DNA of 64,000 nt, taken from Hymenobacter rubidus (GTDB lineage: Bacteria; Bacteroidota; Bacteroidia; Cytophagales; Hymenobacteraceae). The stretch is taken from positions 90,063 to 154,062 of the forward strand of contig NZ_JAERQF010000010.1 of NCBI RefSeq assembly GCF_016734815.1, written 5' to 3'. Within the stretch, counting starts at the first letter, position 1; every line of letters starts with the position of its first letter. A program made the position numbers and the translations under genes. This document shows, piece after piece, positions 24,704 through 34,176 of this stretch. Under the pieces are notes generated by a model. It was not told the origin of the DNA and did not search any database. It saw nothing but the letters and a program-made list of their open reading frames with translations.

Positions 24704-26515
24704 ATGAGTATTTTTTTGCGGCCTCTGGCCTACGGGCTGCTGGCAGCCGCTGTTGCTTTATTGCCGGGCTGCACCCTGCCGCGGGTGCTCAAACAAGCCG
24801 AAACCGGCCGTACCGTAACGGCCCACCCCGCGCCGCTCACGGCCTCGGGCGATGACGTGCCCTTTACCGTAGAGGCCCGCGTGCCGGCCAAGCACCTGCA
24901 CAAAGGCGTGGTGTACGAGCTACTGCTGAGCTACCGCTACGAGCACGGCCTGCGCGAAGACACCTTGGGCCGCATCTCCTTCAGCTTTGGCAATTACGTG
25001 TACGACGACGAACACAAGGGTCAGTTGTTGGCAACCGGCAAATACAGCATCCCCAACACCCCCAGCCGCCACCCCGGCGAACTGCTGGCCCATGGCCAGG
25101 TGCGCGAGCTGAAACGCGACGGCCGTCTGCTGCGCGCGCCCGACAACGTGCTGGTGGCCCGCGGTATTTCCGACCCCGCCCGCCTTGTGGTGCGCGAAGA
25201 CACGACCCTAAGCCTGCTGCCCGAGCAGGCCAACAACAACATGAGCGGCACCCGGGTGCTGCCCTTTTATTTTGACGAAGACAAGTGGTACATCCGGGGC
25301 TACCTGGGTACCAACGTGCAGGCGCTGGAAGACCTCATCGACGCCAATCAGCAAACCAAGCAGGTGCTCATCATCGCGGGCCATTCGCCCGACTCCACTG
25401 ATGCCCACAACCGCCTGCTGGCCAGTAAGCGCGTGCGCATGCTGCTTTACTACTACCAGCAGCGGGTCAAGAATTTCTCGTATTTGAACAAGGTAGAGGC
25501 CATTCGCTTCGACACCCTGGCCTACGTGCGCAAATGGGATACCTTCCTGCAAAAGGTGACTACCTCGGCCCTCAAGCCCGAGCAGATGGACTCCGTCGTC
25601 ACCATCATCAACGACACCAAGGGCACGTTTGAGGAAAAAGAAAAGGCCCTGCATCGCCTTACCTTTTTCGATTACATCGAGCAATACATCTACCCGGTGC
25701 TGCGGTTCGGCACGGTGGCCGTTACCTACACCGCCCCCAAGCGCTACGACTCGGAGGTGTACCTGCTGTCGAAAAAGATTGTGGAGAAGCAGATTGAAGC
25801 CGATGCCCTCACGCCCGAGGAGCTGCGCTACTCGGCCACGCTCACCCCGCTGCTGGCCGAAAAGCAGCGCATCTACGAAGTGGCCGCCGCCAACACCAAC
25901 AGCTGGGAAGCCTTCCACAACCTGGGCGTAGTCCTGTTGCAACGCGCCGAAAAAGAGCCCACCGATAAGATTCAGAAAGCCTACTACCACCGCGCCGCCG
26001 TCAACTTTACGCTGGCGGCCCACCGCAACCCCACGGCCGAGTTCTTTTACCACGCCGCCACGGCCTACCACCGCGCCGGCGACCGCCTCGAAGCCCTACA
26101 GAACTACGACTACGCCATCAAGCTGGGTGGCCCGCGCCCGCTGCTACGCAAGATTTTTTCGGACCGCGCCGCGCTGGAAATCCAGGTGGGCCAGCCCGAC
26201 GAGGCCCTCCGCAGCCTGCAATACGCCGGCCCCTCCTACCAGAATGCCCTCAACCACGCCCTCATCGAGCTGGGCCGCGAGCACTACGAGTTGGCCCTGG
26301 AGCAGTACAAAATAGCCGCAGCTCTGCGCCCCGCGGCTGCTGCCCCCATCTACGGCATGGCCGTGGTGGCCGCCCGCCAACACGACGAAACCACGGCCAC
26401 CAGCTTCCTCAAACAGGCCGTGGCGCTCGACCGCAGCTACGCTCAGCGCGCCGTGGAGGACCTGGAATTTCAGGAGTTTGTGCAGAGCAAAAGCTTCCGG
26501 GAAGCGCTGAAATAG
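24704..26515 (+). CDS. Lipoprotein with OmpA-like core and TPR repeats
   Basis: A 603-residue lipoprotein. The ATG at 24704 gives the leader MSIFLRPLAYGLLAAAVALL with lipobox LLPGC; the upstream ATG at 24656 would bury it. Residues about 45-170 form a beta-rich domain. Around 205-255 the text VQALEDLIDANQQ, LIIAGHSPDSTDAHNRLLASKR and VRMLLYYYQ follows the OmpA/MotB peptidoglycan-binding pattern, although weakly. From about 400 on there are five or six TPR units (SWEAFHNLGVVLLQRA, PTAEFFYHAATAYHRAGD). This resembles envelope scaffolds of the gliding and type IX machinery in Bacteroidota, but I cannot name a family. Confidence 0.7.
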   Translation: MSIFLRPLAYGLLAAAVALLPGCTLPRVLKQAETGRTVTAHPAPLTASGDDVPFTVEARVPAKHLHKGVVYELLLSYRYEHGLREDTLGRISFSFGNYVYDDEHKGQLLATGKYSIPNTPSRHPGELLAHGQVRELKRDGRLLRAPDNVLVARGISDPARLVVREDTTLSLLPEQANNNMSGTRVLPFYFDEDKWYIRGYLGTNVQALEDLIDANQQTKQVLIIAGHSPDSTDAHNRLLASKRVRMLLYYYQQRVKNFSYLNKVEAIRFDTLAYVRKWDTFLQKVTTSALKPEQMDSVVTIINDTKGTFEEKEKALHRLTFFDYIEQYIYPVLRFGTVAVTYTAPKRYDSEVYLLSKKIVEKQIEADALTPEELRYSATLTPLLAEKQRIYEVAAANTNSWEAFHNLGVVLLQRAEKEPTDKIQKAYYHRAAVNFTLAAHRNPTAEFFYHAATAYHRAGDRLEALQNYDYAIKLGGPRPLLRKIFSDRAALEIQVGQPDEALRSLQYAGPSYQNALNHALIELGREHYELALEQYKIAAALRPAAAAPIYGMAVVAARQHDETTATSFLKQAVALDRSYAQRAVEDLEFQEFVQSKSFREALK

Positions 26516-26541
26516 CCGTAACGCTTCCGTGAACATAGATT

Positions 26542-26637
26542 GAACGTCCTGCTGAGTGGAGTCGAAGCATCTCTACCTTGTGACTAATCAATTTTAGTGT
26601 TGCGGTAGAGATGCTTCGACAAGCTCAGCATGACCGT
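26542..26637. repeat. Palindromic repeat family A, full copy 4
   Basis: The left arm GAACGTCCTGCTGAGTGGAG to CTCTACC (26542-26577) pairs with the right arm GGTAGAGATGCTTCGACAAG to GACCGT (26604-26637). The loop is AT-rich. It starts 27 nt after the stop of the lipoprotein and may double as its terminator. Confidence 0.85.
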
Positions 26638-26705
26638 TTTTATTGATTCAACCCACTTTGTAATTACTGCGGTGGGCGCGGCCTATTACTTAACTCCCAT
26701 CTTAA

Positions 26706-26738
26706 TTTGCCCCAACGTCCGCCCCTGTCGTAGCTTTG
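26706..26738 (+). promoter_or_regulatory. pdhB promoter
   Basis: TTTG at 26706-26709 and TAGCTTTG at 26731-26738 are 21 nt apart, the best match in the window to the Bacteroidota -33/-7 consensus. The ATG lies 38 nt downstream. Confidence 0.55.
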
Positions 26739-26775
26739 TCGAACGGCCGGAATCCGGCTTTACCTAACCAAAACC

Positions 26776-27758
<983 letters not shown>

Positions 27759-27759
<1 letters not shown>

Positions 27760-27863
27760 CGCTGCGCTTCGCGCGCTTAATGAAGAATGAGGAGTGAGGA
27801 ATGAAGAATTGCCATTGGGTATTTCTTCATTCCTCACTCCTCATTCTTCATTAAGCGCAGCGT
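27759..27863. repeat. Inverted repeat family B, complete copy 2
   Basis: ACGCTGCG at the left end and CGCAGCGT at the right end frame two arms: TGAAGAATGAGGAGTGAGG plus AATGAAGAA and their complement, around a short loop. It exactly fills the gap between the convergent pdhB and membrane-protein genes, touching both stop codons, and may serve as a bidirectional terminator. Confidence 0.88.
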
Positions 27864-29266
27864 CATTCCGGGGCTTCGGAGGGTGGGCGCAACTGCCGGG
27901 CAGTGGTTTCGGAGAGCTGCCAACAGCCCCATACCCAAGCCGCCAGCATGGTCAATCTAACCAGTTTGCTTAGAAACGCCCTGCTTTGTCCCTTCCAAGA
28001 GGGCTGCCACCGCGCCGCCACTCCAGTGACTAGCAACAAATGCAGCGGCAACAAAAATCGGCATTCCATCAGGGTGGGCAGCACCAGCAAAGAAGGCAGC
28101 AGCAGCGCCAGGAGCACCGGCACGATTCCTTTGTTGTTGGCGGGCAAGACGTTTCGGCGCGTGCCACGCCACAAAGCCAGCAGCGCCAGCCAGGTGCCTA
28201 GCCCGAGCAGGCCATAATTCAGCAGTCGCAGCCCGAACTGGCCCGGCGGGTGCAAGCGCCGGGGGTAAGGGGATGGGTACCAGATGTCAAGGCCATTGAA
28301 GAGGTGCTTGAGGTAGCGCGCGCCCGTGGCCAGTGGCTGCCGGGCCACAAAGGCCAGGTAATGCATGTAAGTAGCAAAATGCTGACCTGGCTCAGCAGCG
28401 AGGGCCAGCCGGCCATTCGGGTCAGCATAGACCAGGGAGCGCGGAATCTTCGGTATCAGGCTCGACTCATACCGTTGAAAGCGCGTGCCCCAGCCTAGCT
28501 GCTTGAGGTAAAGCGGCGGGCTGCCGGGCTGCCGGGCCAGCACCAGCGGCGTGGCCTGCTGAAAGTGCCGCTGATTGATGAGCCATTGCGGCAGCAGCAC
28601 CAGCGCCGCCCCCGCCACTACCAGCGCCGCATAACGCAGCTTCGCGGTCCGCGGCAATGGCGCCCCGGCCAACAGCCACAAACAACCGGGCGCGCTAGCC
28701 ACATAAATTGGCCGGATGTTGAGGGCCGCCGCCAGCAACAGGCCGGCGGCAAACGCCTGCCCTATGCCTGCTCGGCAGAGCGCCGCCAACCCCAGCAGCA
28801 ACAACGTGAGGGCGGGGATGTCGCTGAGGGTGAAGTTGAAGTAGTCGCGCCAAAAAACAAAGCTGAGCAGCAACAAGGCCAGCCATCGGGCGCCGCTCAT
28901 CTGCCCCCCTACTGCCCGTCCCCAAAGCTGGGGAATGGCCACGCCAAACAGCAACGCCGCCCAACCCATGCCGAGCACCTGCGCCCCGCGCAGCATCGAC
29001 CAACCCGTGAAGTGGCAGAGCAACCGGGCCGGCAATATCAGCAACGGGCCCAGGTAGCCCCGCAACGGCGCATCGAAGGCGAGCAGGGAAAAGCCGCCGT
29101 ACCGGGTGAACCGGAGCGACAATTCCCAATACTCGGCGGCGTCGAAGCGAAACTGGTCCGGCGTGTAGCCACTCAGGGGCAGGTAGATGGCATAGAGCGC
29201 CACCACCACCAGCACCCGCCAGCGGGCAGGCCACGGAGTGCGCAGAAAAGCCAAAGCGGTGTGCAT
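27863..29266 (-). CDS. GT-C-like multi-pass membrane protein
   Basis: A 467-residue membrane protein starting at the ATG at 29266 (MHTALAFLRTPWPARW). About ten to twelve hydrophobic segments cover most of the chain. After the first one comes PDQFRFDAAEYWELSLRF, an acidic motif in the first outer loop like the D/E pairs of GT-C glycosyltransferases (GT39/GT83, ArnT-like), which use polyprenyl-phosphate sugars. No close family can be named. It probably transfers a sugar at the periplasmic side of the membrane. The longer frame to 29380 lacks a plausible N-terminus. It is divergent from the DinB gene. Confidence 0.65.
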   Translation of the reverse strand: MHTALAFLRTPWPARWRVLVVVALYAIYLPLSGYTPDQFRFDAAEYWELSLRFTRYGGFSLLAFDAPLRGYLGPLLILPARLLCHFTGWSMLRGAQVLGMGWAALLFGVAIPQLWGRAVGGQMSGARWLALLLLSFVFWRDYFNFTLSDIPALTLLLLGLAALCRAGIGQAFAAGLLLAAALNIRPIYVASAPGCLWLLAGAPLPRTAKLRYAALVVAGAALVLLPQWLINQRHFQQATPLVLARQPGSPPLYLKQLGWGTRFQRYESSLIPKIPRSLVYADPNGRLALAAEPGQHFATYMHYLAFVARQPLATGARYLKHLFNGLDIWYPSPYPRRLHPPGQFGLRLLNYGLLGLGTWLALLALWRGTRRNVLPANNKGIVPVLLALLLPSLLVLPTLMECRFLLPLHLLLVTGVAARWQPSWKGQSRAFLSKLVRLTMLAAWVWGCWQLSETTARQLRPPSEAPE

Positions 29267-29412
29267 GCCGGGCAAAGCTAGTGCGCGGCAGCTCAGCCAA
29301 TCAACCGGCCACCGTCCGGGCGCATTACTGATTAGTGCCGGCACCGCGCCATGTTCCGTACCTTTTACGCCCTTTTCCATCGTATACCCCGCGCTTACTC
29401 CATCCCACCCGT

Positions 29413-29979
29413 ATGAACCACCGCCTGCACCTCAAACTCGAACAGTTGGAACGCGCCACCGAGCGCCTGCTTACCTCGGCCGAAGCCCTGGGGCCCGACA
29501 GTGCAACGGCTCCCGCGCCGGGCAAATGGTCGGCCACGCAGGTAGTGCATCACCTCTTATTTATCGAAGGCAACATCATTCAATACGTGCAGAAGAAAAT
29601 GCAGTCGGAAGAGTTGCTGCCCAAGGTTGGGCTCTTGACGCGGCTACGGGCCCGCTTCGTGCGCCTGCTGCTGCGCATCCCGGGCCTCAAATACAAGGCG
29701 CCGCGCGGCGTGGCCACCCTCACCGATGCCGGCGCCTTGCCGACTCTGGCGGAACTGCGCAATACCTGGAATGCCAGCCGCCGCCAATTGGAGCGCCTGC
29801 TCAACGAGTTTCCGGGCCGCCAATTGAACCGCGCTATTTTTCCGCACCCCCGCTCCGGGCGGATTACCATTTATCAAGTAATGGACTTTCTGCTCGACCA
29901 CCTGCTCCACCACCAGCAGCAGCTCAACCGCATTACCAAAGCGCTCCGGCCGACTGCTTCCGGGGTGAGCAGCAAGTAA
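29413..29979 (+). CDS. DinB-family protein
   Basis: A 188-residue four-helix-bundle protein. The start at 29413 (MNHRLHLKLEQLERATERLL) fits the family; the upstream ATG at 29335 gives a Pro-rich leader. The likely metal ligands are His in TQVVHHLLFIEGN and the pair near the end in FLLDHLLHHQQQLNRI. DinB/DUF664 proteins include thiol transferases that use bacillithiol or mycothiol, but many have no known role. It has no operon partner. Confidence 0.85.
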   Translation: MNHRLHLKLEQLERATERLLTSAEALGPDSATAPAPGKWSATQVVHHLLFIEGNIIQYVQKKMQSEELLPKVGLLTRLRARFVRLLLRIPGLKYKAPRGVATLTDAGALPTLAELRNTWNASRRQLERLLNEFPGRQLNRAIFPHPRSGRITIYQVMDFLLDHLLHHQQQLNRITKALRPTASGVSSK

Positions 29980-30080
29980 GAAGGTATTGTTTTGGAAAAC
30001 CGTTAAAAGCGGAGAGCTAAAAGTTAAGGCACCAGAATATCAGTTTGTTTAACGTCAACCTCTCCACTTTTAAGCCTCCA

Positions 30081-30509
30081 TTACACCACCGGGGGCTCGT
30101 ACGCGGGCATGGTGCTGAAGGCGGCGGCCAACTCAGCCGGCGGCACGGTAAGCTTGCGGCGGTCTAGGTCAATCCAGGCGCCGTCCACGGTGACAGTGGC
30201 GGCCACGCGCCCATCGGCTTTGAAAATGGTGTGCACAATGGTCCAGCGCGAGCCATCGGCGCTGGCGCTGGCCAGGCGGCCATCCACCCGTATTTCTTCG
30301 CCAATGTTTACCTCTTTGAGGTACTTGGTTTCTTCCCGAAACAGGATGGGCCCCAGCCGCAGCTGCGCAAAGCGTTTGATGTCGAAGCCCACTTTGGCCA
30401 GGAGCACCACCCGCTGGTCGGCGGCAAAGTCGGCGTAAGCAGAGTGGCGCATGTGGCCGTTGGGGTCCATATCGGCCCAGCGGGTGCGGTAGGTGATGAT
30501 GTCGGTCAT
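30081..30509 (-). CDS. Acyl-CoA thioesterase, hotdog fold
   Basis: A 142-residue 4HBT-type thioesterase. The active-site region is RTRWADMDPNGHMRHSAY, with the Asp and the N-terminal end of the hotdog helix (AYADFAADQR). The strands LGPILFREETKYLKEV and SRWTIVHTIFKADG follow. It hydrolyses an acyl-CoA or aryl-CoA thioester; the substrate cannot be read from sequence. Downstream of the methyltransferase gene on the same strand but separated from it by repeat C. Confidence 0.9.
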   Translation of the reverse strand: MTDIITYRTRWADMDPNGHMRHSAYADFAADQRVVLLAKVGFDIKRFAQLRLGPILFREETKYLKEVNIGEEIRVDGRLASASADGSRWTIVHTIFKADGRVAATVTVDGAWIDLDRRKLTVPPAELAAAFSTMPAYEPPVV

Positions 30510-30590
30510 AGTTAAGGAAGCAACGGATGGTGTTGATGGAATGCCGTGGGCTGAATAATGGCCTAAGCTACTGGGGTTGTTGGGCGAAGT

Positions 30591-30676
30591 ACCAGGCGGA
30601 GTACCCCGAAATTTTATTTCGGTCCATGCGCCGGACCAGACGGGCCGAAATAAAATTTCGGGGTACTCCGCCTGGT
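30591..30676. repeat. Perfect 32-bp inverted repeat (C)
   Basis: Left arm 30591-30622 begins ACCAGGCGGAGTACCCCG and ends TTTATTTCGG. The right arm 30645-30676 is its exact complement, with a 22-nt loop. It lies between the methyltransferase stop and the thioesterase start. The perfect match suggests recent insertion or active upkeep. Confidence 0.9.
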
Positions 30677-30707
30677 TGCTTCAACCAGGGACTGCCGGCC
30701 GACCGCG

Positions 30708-31436
30708 CTAGGCAAGTTGCAGGCGGACCAGGTACTGGCCGTTGTCGTCTTCGCTCAGGAAATCGGCGGTGTAGCCGGCGGCTTCGGCCGCATCGTTGAG
30801 CAGGGCCGCATCGACAAATAACCAGGGAAAAGGCTCGCCGGTTTGGCCGGCGTAGCTCAGGCGGTACTCTACCTCGCCGTAATAGGGGCCGTTGAGGTTG
30901 ATGAGCACAGCACCGTCCTCGTCTTCGTAGAGGTAGCGCACATCGGAGGAAGTGGCCAGAATCTGGCCATCGGGAGCCAGCAGGGTGCGGGCATGAGCCA
31001 GAAATTTATCGAGCCCCTCCAACGTGCCGGTCAGGCCAAGTCCGTTCATGAGCAGCAAAATGGTGTCGTGCGGCACTTCGGTGGGTGGCAACGGGGCGAA
31101 TAAATCATGCCGCGCCACGGTCCGCACGCCCCGTTCGCTCATCACCTGCACCGCCCCGGCCGATACATCCACGGCCTTCACCTCGAAGCCGCGGCCCTGA
31201 AGCTCCAGGCTGTGGCAGCCGGCGCCGGCCCCCAGGTCGAGCACGCGGCCCCGGCTTTCGTCCAGGGCCAGGCGCTCCAGTTCGGGCATCTGCAGCAGCG
31301 TGCGAAAGAAATACGCGGCGTGCAGGGGCTCGTCTTCGGCGACGTTGCAATGCACGTTGAGGGTTGCGGTGGTATCGCCGTGGTGGCAGGCCAGCAGGGC
31401 CCGGCCCAGGATATCGGGGGCGGTGGTTGTCGTCAT
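30708..31436 (-). CDS. Class I SAM-dependent methyltransferase
   Basis: A 242-residue methyltransferase with the start at 31436 (MTTTTAPDILGRALLAC). The SAM-binding motif I is RVLDLGAGAGCHSLELQ (about residue 65), the acidic residue of motif II is in EVKAVDVS, and motif IV is in DTILLLMNGLGL. The remainder carries a substrate-binding insertion with YLYEDEDGAVLINLNGPYYG. The substrate is unknown. The long frame extending to 31742 covers an oppositely oriented small gene and is not needed. Confidence 0.87.
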   Translation of the reverse strand: MTTTTAPDILGRALLACHHGDTTATLNVHCNVAEDEPLHAAYFFRTLLQMPELERLALDESRGRVLDLGAGAGCHSLELQGRGFEVKAVDVSAGAVQVMSERGVRTVARHDLFAPLPPTEVPHDTILLLMNGLGLTGTLEGLDKFLAHARTLLAPDGQILATSSDVRYLYEDEDGAVLINLNGPYYGEVEYRLSYAGQTGEPFPWLFVDAALLNDAAEAAGYTADFLSEDDNGQYLVRLQLA

Positions 31437-31575
31437 GAAAAGGGAAACGGAAAACTGGCAGCATCGGGTGCAGCCACGCGGCACCCAGCCCCAACCGTTT
31501 CGGAGGCGAAAAGTACCCAAAACTTCGTGGGCCGGTCCGGCGTTTGGATGGCACCGCGCTACATTCGTTGTCCCA

Positions 31576-31749
31576 ATGCTTCCCCAAAAACTGCGTAAAG
31601 GCCAGTTGCCCACCAAAATCTGCGCCACCTGCGGCCGGCCGTTTGAGTACCGAAAAAAGTGGCGCGCCAATTGGGCCGAGGTGAAGTATTGCGGCGAAAA
31701 ATGCCAGCGCAACCGCCCGGCCGCCCCAGTACCTCCGGCCACTTCCTAG
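31576..31749 (+). CDS. DUF2256 zinc-knuckle protein
   Basis: A 57-residue protein with the DUF2256 pattern: KICATCGRPFEYRKKWRANW then VKYCGEKCQR. Four Cys in two C-x2-C/C-x3-C pairs probably bind zinc. The family is often linked to cryptochrome/photolyase genes; none is seen here. The start is the ATG at 31576, giving MLPQKLRKGQLPTKIC. Confidence 0.85.
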   Translation: MLPQKLRKGQLPTKICATCGRPFEYRKKWRANWAEVKYCGEKCQRNRPAAPVPPATS

Positions 31750-31851
31750 CCGCCGCAACAAACCCGGCCGTATCTTTTCGGCCCGAAACTCGTTTTGAAA
31801 ACGACGCATTTTGCCGTTCTCCCTCATTACATTTTTGCTTGCTCCGCTGCC

Positions 31852-32145
31852 ATGGCTTCCAATCTCGACTACCTGAACCCGGCGCTTATTCCGCTGGAAG
31901 AAAAAGTAAATGCTTACCTGGAAGCTGAAAAGAGCCTGCGCCGCGCCGAAACCGACGCTTCCCAAAACCCGGAAATCACCCCTGCAGACTTAGCCCGCTT
32001 GGAGCAGGAAATCATTGCCATGCTCCCCACCCGCGATGAATGGGTGAAAGTGAACCTGGGCTACGGCCCCAGCCGCGTGGGCGCCTGGCACGTGCCCGCC
32101 CTCAACGGCGCCCCGGAGCGCTACGAGTTGCGGGTAGTGCATTAA
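31852..32145 (+). CDS. Small hypothetical protein
   Basis: A 97-residue soluble protein with the start at 31852 (MASNLDYLNPALIPLEEKV). Its first two thirds are charged and helical (AYLEAEKSLRRAETDAS, ADLARLEQEIIAML). The end reads KVNLGYGPSRVGAWHVPA and may form a small beta hairpin. No family is recognised and the next stretch is a repeat nest. Confidence 0.6.
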   Translation: MASNLDYLNPALIPLEEKVNAYLEAEKSLRRAETDASQNPEITPADLARLEQEIIAMLPTRDEWVKVNLGYGPSRVGAWHVPALNGAPERYELRVVH

Positions 32146-32171
32146 TTCAGGAAGCAGGGAGCAACAGAAAC

Positions 32172-32199
32172 ATTATGCTGAGCTTGTCGAAACCTCTCT
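32172..32199. repeat. Palindromic repeat family A, remnant arm 5
   Basis: ATTATGCTGAGCTTGTCGAA followed by ACCTCTCT, a decayed left arm, 27 nt after the stop of the small gene. Its likely right arm lies at 32508-32570. Confidence 0.6.
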
Positions 32200-32255
32200 A
32201 TCGCAATAAGGTTGTTTACAGCGGTTTCGGAGTCGGTATACAGGCGCTGGAAGTA

Positions 32256-32334
32256 GCGCGAACTGTGTAGTTCGCGTCCCCGCACCATCTTATCGAAGCG
32301 ACTGGCGCGGGGGCACAAACTACACAGTTCGCGC
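32256..32334. repeat. Inverted repeat (D) in repeat nest
   Basis: GCGCGAACTGTGTAGTT at 32256-32272 pairs with AACTACACAGTTCGCGC at 32318-32334, and the pairing extends with mismatches into GCGTCCCCGC/GCGGGGGCAC. Each arm also holds a shorter palindrome (CGAACTGTGTAGTTCG). Confidence 0.75.
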
Positions 32335-32379
32335 AACGGTACACCAACCCCGAATCTGCACTATGAAGTGTCTCGTTGA

Positions 32380-32477
32380 CCGGTCGGACGCCCTAAGCGT
32401 CCGACCGGTTGTCGCCAGCACGGCTTCCAACTGACCGTCGACCCACAACCGGTCGGACGCCTAGGGCATCCGACCGG
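32380..32477. repeat. Nested palindrome pair (E) in repeat nest
   Basis: Two 32-bp units, 32380-32411 and 32446-32477, are inverted copies of each other (30 of 32 match). Each is itself a palindrome: CCGGTCGGACGC and GCGTCCGACCGG around a 5-nt centre. The DNA could form a four-armed structure. Confidence 0.85.
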
Positions 32478-32507
32478 GCAGAGCCGATTTTCTAAATAGC
32501 TTCAATA

Positions 32508-32570
32508 GTAATCCAACCCAAAGGATTAGTTACAGGGTAGAGATGCTTCGACTCCGCTCAGTAGGACGTT
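32508..32570. repeat. Palindromic repeat family A, loop plus right arm 6
   Basis: GTAATCCAACCCAAAGGATT matches the loop of the full copy at 44159, and GGTAGAGATGCTTCGACTCC followed by GCTCAGTAGGACGTT is the right arm. With the remnant at 32172 it may be one element split by insertion of repeats D and E. Confidence 0.7.
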
Positions 32571-32604
32571 TATTTAGTACCAATGGCTCATGATGCGCTA
32601 AGCG

Positions 32605-33435
32605 TCAATGGCCTGCATCCCAGTCGTAACCCAGTTCGGCCCAGTAATCTTTGGGGCGGGTATCGGCGAAGGCAATGGTGCCGATACGCTTAAGGTGCTT
32701 GATGCCGTACTTGAGCGGGGTAACCAGCCGAAGCGGCGCCCCGTGGCCCGGCGTGAGCGGTTGGCCATTCATCTCGTAGCAAAGCAGCGTTTGGGGATGC
32801 AGGGCGCTGGCCATGTCGAGGCCCACATAATACTGCTCGTCTGGGGTGAGCATGCCCACGTAGGGCGCCAGGTCGGCGGGCGGATGGAGCGGGTCGGCGG
32901 GCCGGCCGTTGCGGGTGGCCAGCGGGTAGCGGGCCAGAAAATCGGAGAGCCGGGCGCCGGCCCAGTGCACGACCACGCTCCACCCCTCAATGCATTTGAG
33001 TTCGGTAGTCATCTCCACTTTGGGTAGAGCCTTGATGTCGGCCAGCGTAAATTCCTGCAGCTTGCCGGTGCCGTAGGCCTGCACACGCAGGCGCCAGGCA
33101 TCAGCATCTAACTCCGAATCCAGCCCCACGTCGCCGTTTTCGCGGGGGGTGCGGGCACGGCTCCGGGCAAATTCCGGCGCGAGGCGCGTTTCCTTAAAAT
33201 AGGCGCGGCTCAGGCGGCCGTTGGCGTCCAGTACTTGGCGCAGCGGGTGCGGAATGCCGGCATCGTCGGGACGCGAAAGCAGCCAGCGCCAGCCGCCAAG
33301 GCCAGCCAGGCTGGCCAGCCCCAGCCCAATAAAGGAGCGGCGCGAGCGGCGGCGGGCATCGGCCAGCACAGCCGCTTCCGATTGCTGCCGAGGCTTGGGT
33401 GTAAGGGGGTCCGGGGTACGGATTGGCTCAGTCAT
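32605..33435 (-). CDS. Tat-exported molybdopterin oxidoreductase (sulfite-oxidase fold)
   Basis: A 276-residue enzyme. The N-terminus holds a twin-arginine signal (RRRSRRSFIGLGLASLAGLGG region, residues 29-49), so it is exported folded with its cofactor. The Moco domain follows, with the probable molybdenum ligand Cys in TTELKCIEGWSVVVHW and the landmarks PLHPPADLAPYVG, PLTPGHGAPLRLVTP and LKYGIKHLKRI. This is the YedY/MsrP and sulfite-oxidase group. Substrate could be methionine sulfoxide, sulfite or another small S/N oxide. It is encoded 15 nt after the cytochrome b gene, its probable electron partner. Confidence 0.88.
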   Translation of the reverse strand: MTEPIRTPDPLTPKPRQQSEAAVLADARRRSRRSFIGLGLASLAGLGGWRWLLSRPDDAGIPHPLRQVLDANGRLSRAYFKETRLAPEFARSRARTPRENGDVGLDSELDADAWRLRVQAYGTGKLQEFTLADIKALPKVEMTTELKCIEGWSVVVHWAGARLSDFLARYPLATRNGRPADPLHPPADLAPYVGMLTPDEQYYVGLDMASALHPQTLLCYEMNGQPLTPGHGAPLRLVTPLKYGIKHLKRIGTIAFADTRPKDYWAELGYDWDAGH

Positions 33436-33450
33436 ACCGAAAACAGCTAA

Positions 33451-34176
33451 TTATTTCGACGAAAGTGACGCATCGGCGGCAGGCAGCGAGGTAGGCCCGG
33501 CCACGATTTCGTGCGTCGCAGGATTGATTTCTTCTACCTCGAAACCCGCCACCATGGCCCGAAAATTATTCCAGCCCGCCCGAACCACCTGCGCAATGTG
33601 CACGATAAAAAACAGCACATAGCCGAGGGTGAGCACAAAGTGAATGATGCGGGCAAACTCGTAGCCGCCCAGCGCCTGCGTGAGCCAGCCAAACTGCACG
33701 GGCTTGTAAATGGCCAACCCGGTGAGCACCGAACCCAGGCCCATCAGGATTACGCTGGTATAGGCAATTTGCTGGGCACCGTTGAACTTGCGCACGGGCA
33801 GCGGCTTTTTGTAAAGACCCAGGTCGTGCAGGGTCACCAACACCGCCTCGCGAAACGAGTGCCGCGTGGGCAACAGGTAGCGCCACTCGCCCGAAATAAT
33901 GGTGTAGAGCACGTAAAGCACGCCATTACCGAAAAACACCCACATGAGCACAAAATGCCAGCTCATGCCCTGCGCCAGCTTGTGGTCGAGGTGCAGGGCA
34001 TCGTTGAACGACTGCGGGAAGAATTTAAACAGCGTGGTGTGGCCCCAACCAATACGGTACACGTCGTTGGCCCAATAAATCCAGAGCCCGCTCCAAATCA
34101 TCAGGCTCAGGACGGGGAAGTTGACCCAGTGAAACCAGCGAATGGCCAACGGGTGCTTTTCAACGAGTTGCTTCAT
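33451..34176 (-). CDS. Cytochrome b/b6-type membrane subunit
   Basis: A 241-residue membrane protein; start at 34176 (MKQLVEKHPLAIRWFHWVNF). Five hydrophobic segments carry likely haem-b ligands: His in IRWFHWVN, in SWHFVLMWVFFGN, in ARIIHFVLTLGYVLFFIVHIAQ. This resembles the cytochrome b561/thiosulfate-reductase gamma family (Ni-hydrogenase cytochrome b type). It should pass electrons between the quinone pool and the exported molybdoenzyme encoded next in the operon, replacing the MsrQ subunit. Confidence 0.87.
   Translation of the reverse strand: MKQLVEKHPLAIRWFHWVNFPVLSLMIWSGLWIYWANDVYRIGWGHTTLFKFFPQSFNDALHLDHKLAQGMSWHFVLMWVFFGNGVLYVLYTIISGEWRYLLPTRHSFREAVLVTLHDLGLYKKPLPVRKFNGAQQIAYTSVILMGLGSVLTGLAIYKPVQFGWLTQALGGYEFARIIHFVLTLGYVLFFIVHIAQVVRAGWNNFRAMVAGFEVEEINPATHEIVAGPTSLPAADASLSSK

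Noticed and set aside
32172..32570. Possible CRISPR array in the repeat nest
   Set aside because: Repeats are inverted, of several kinds and irregularly spaced, with no cas genes.
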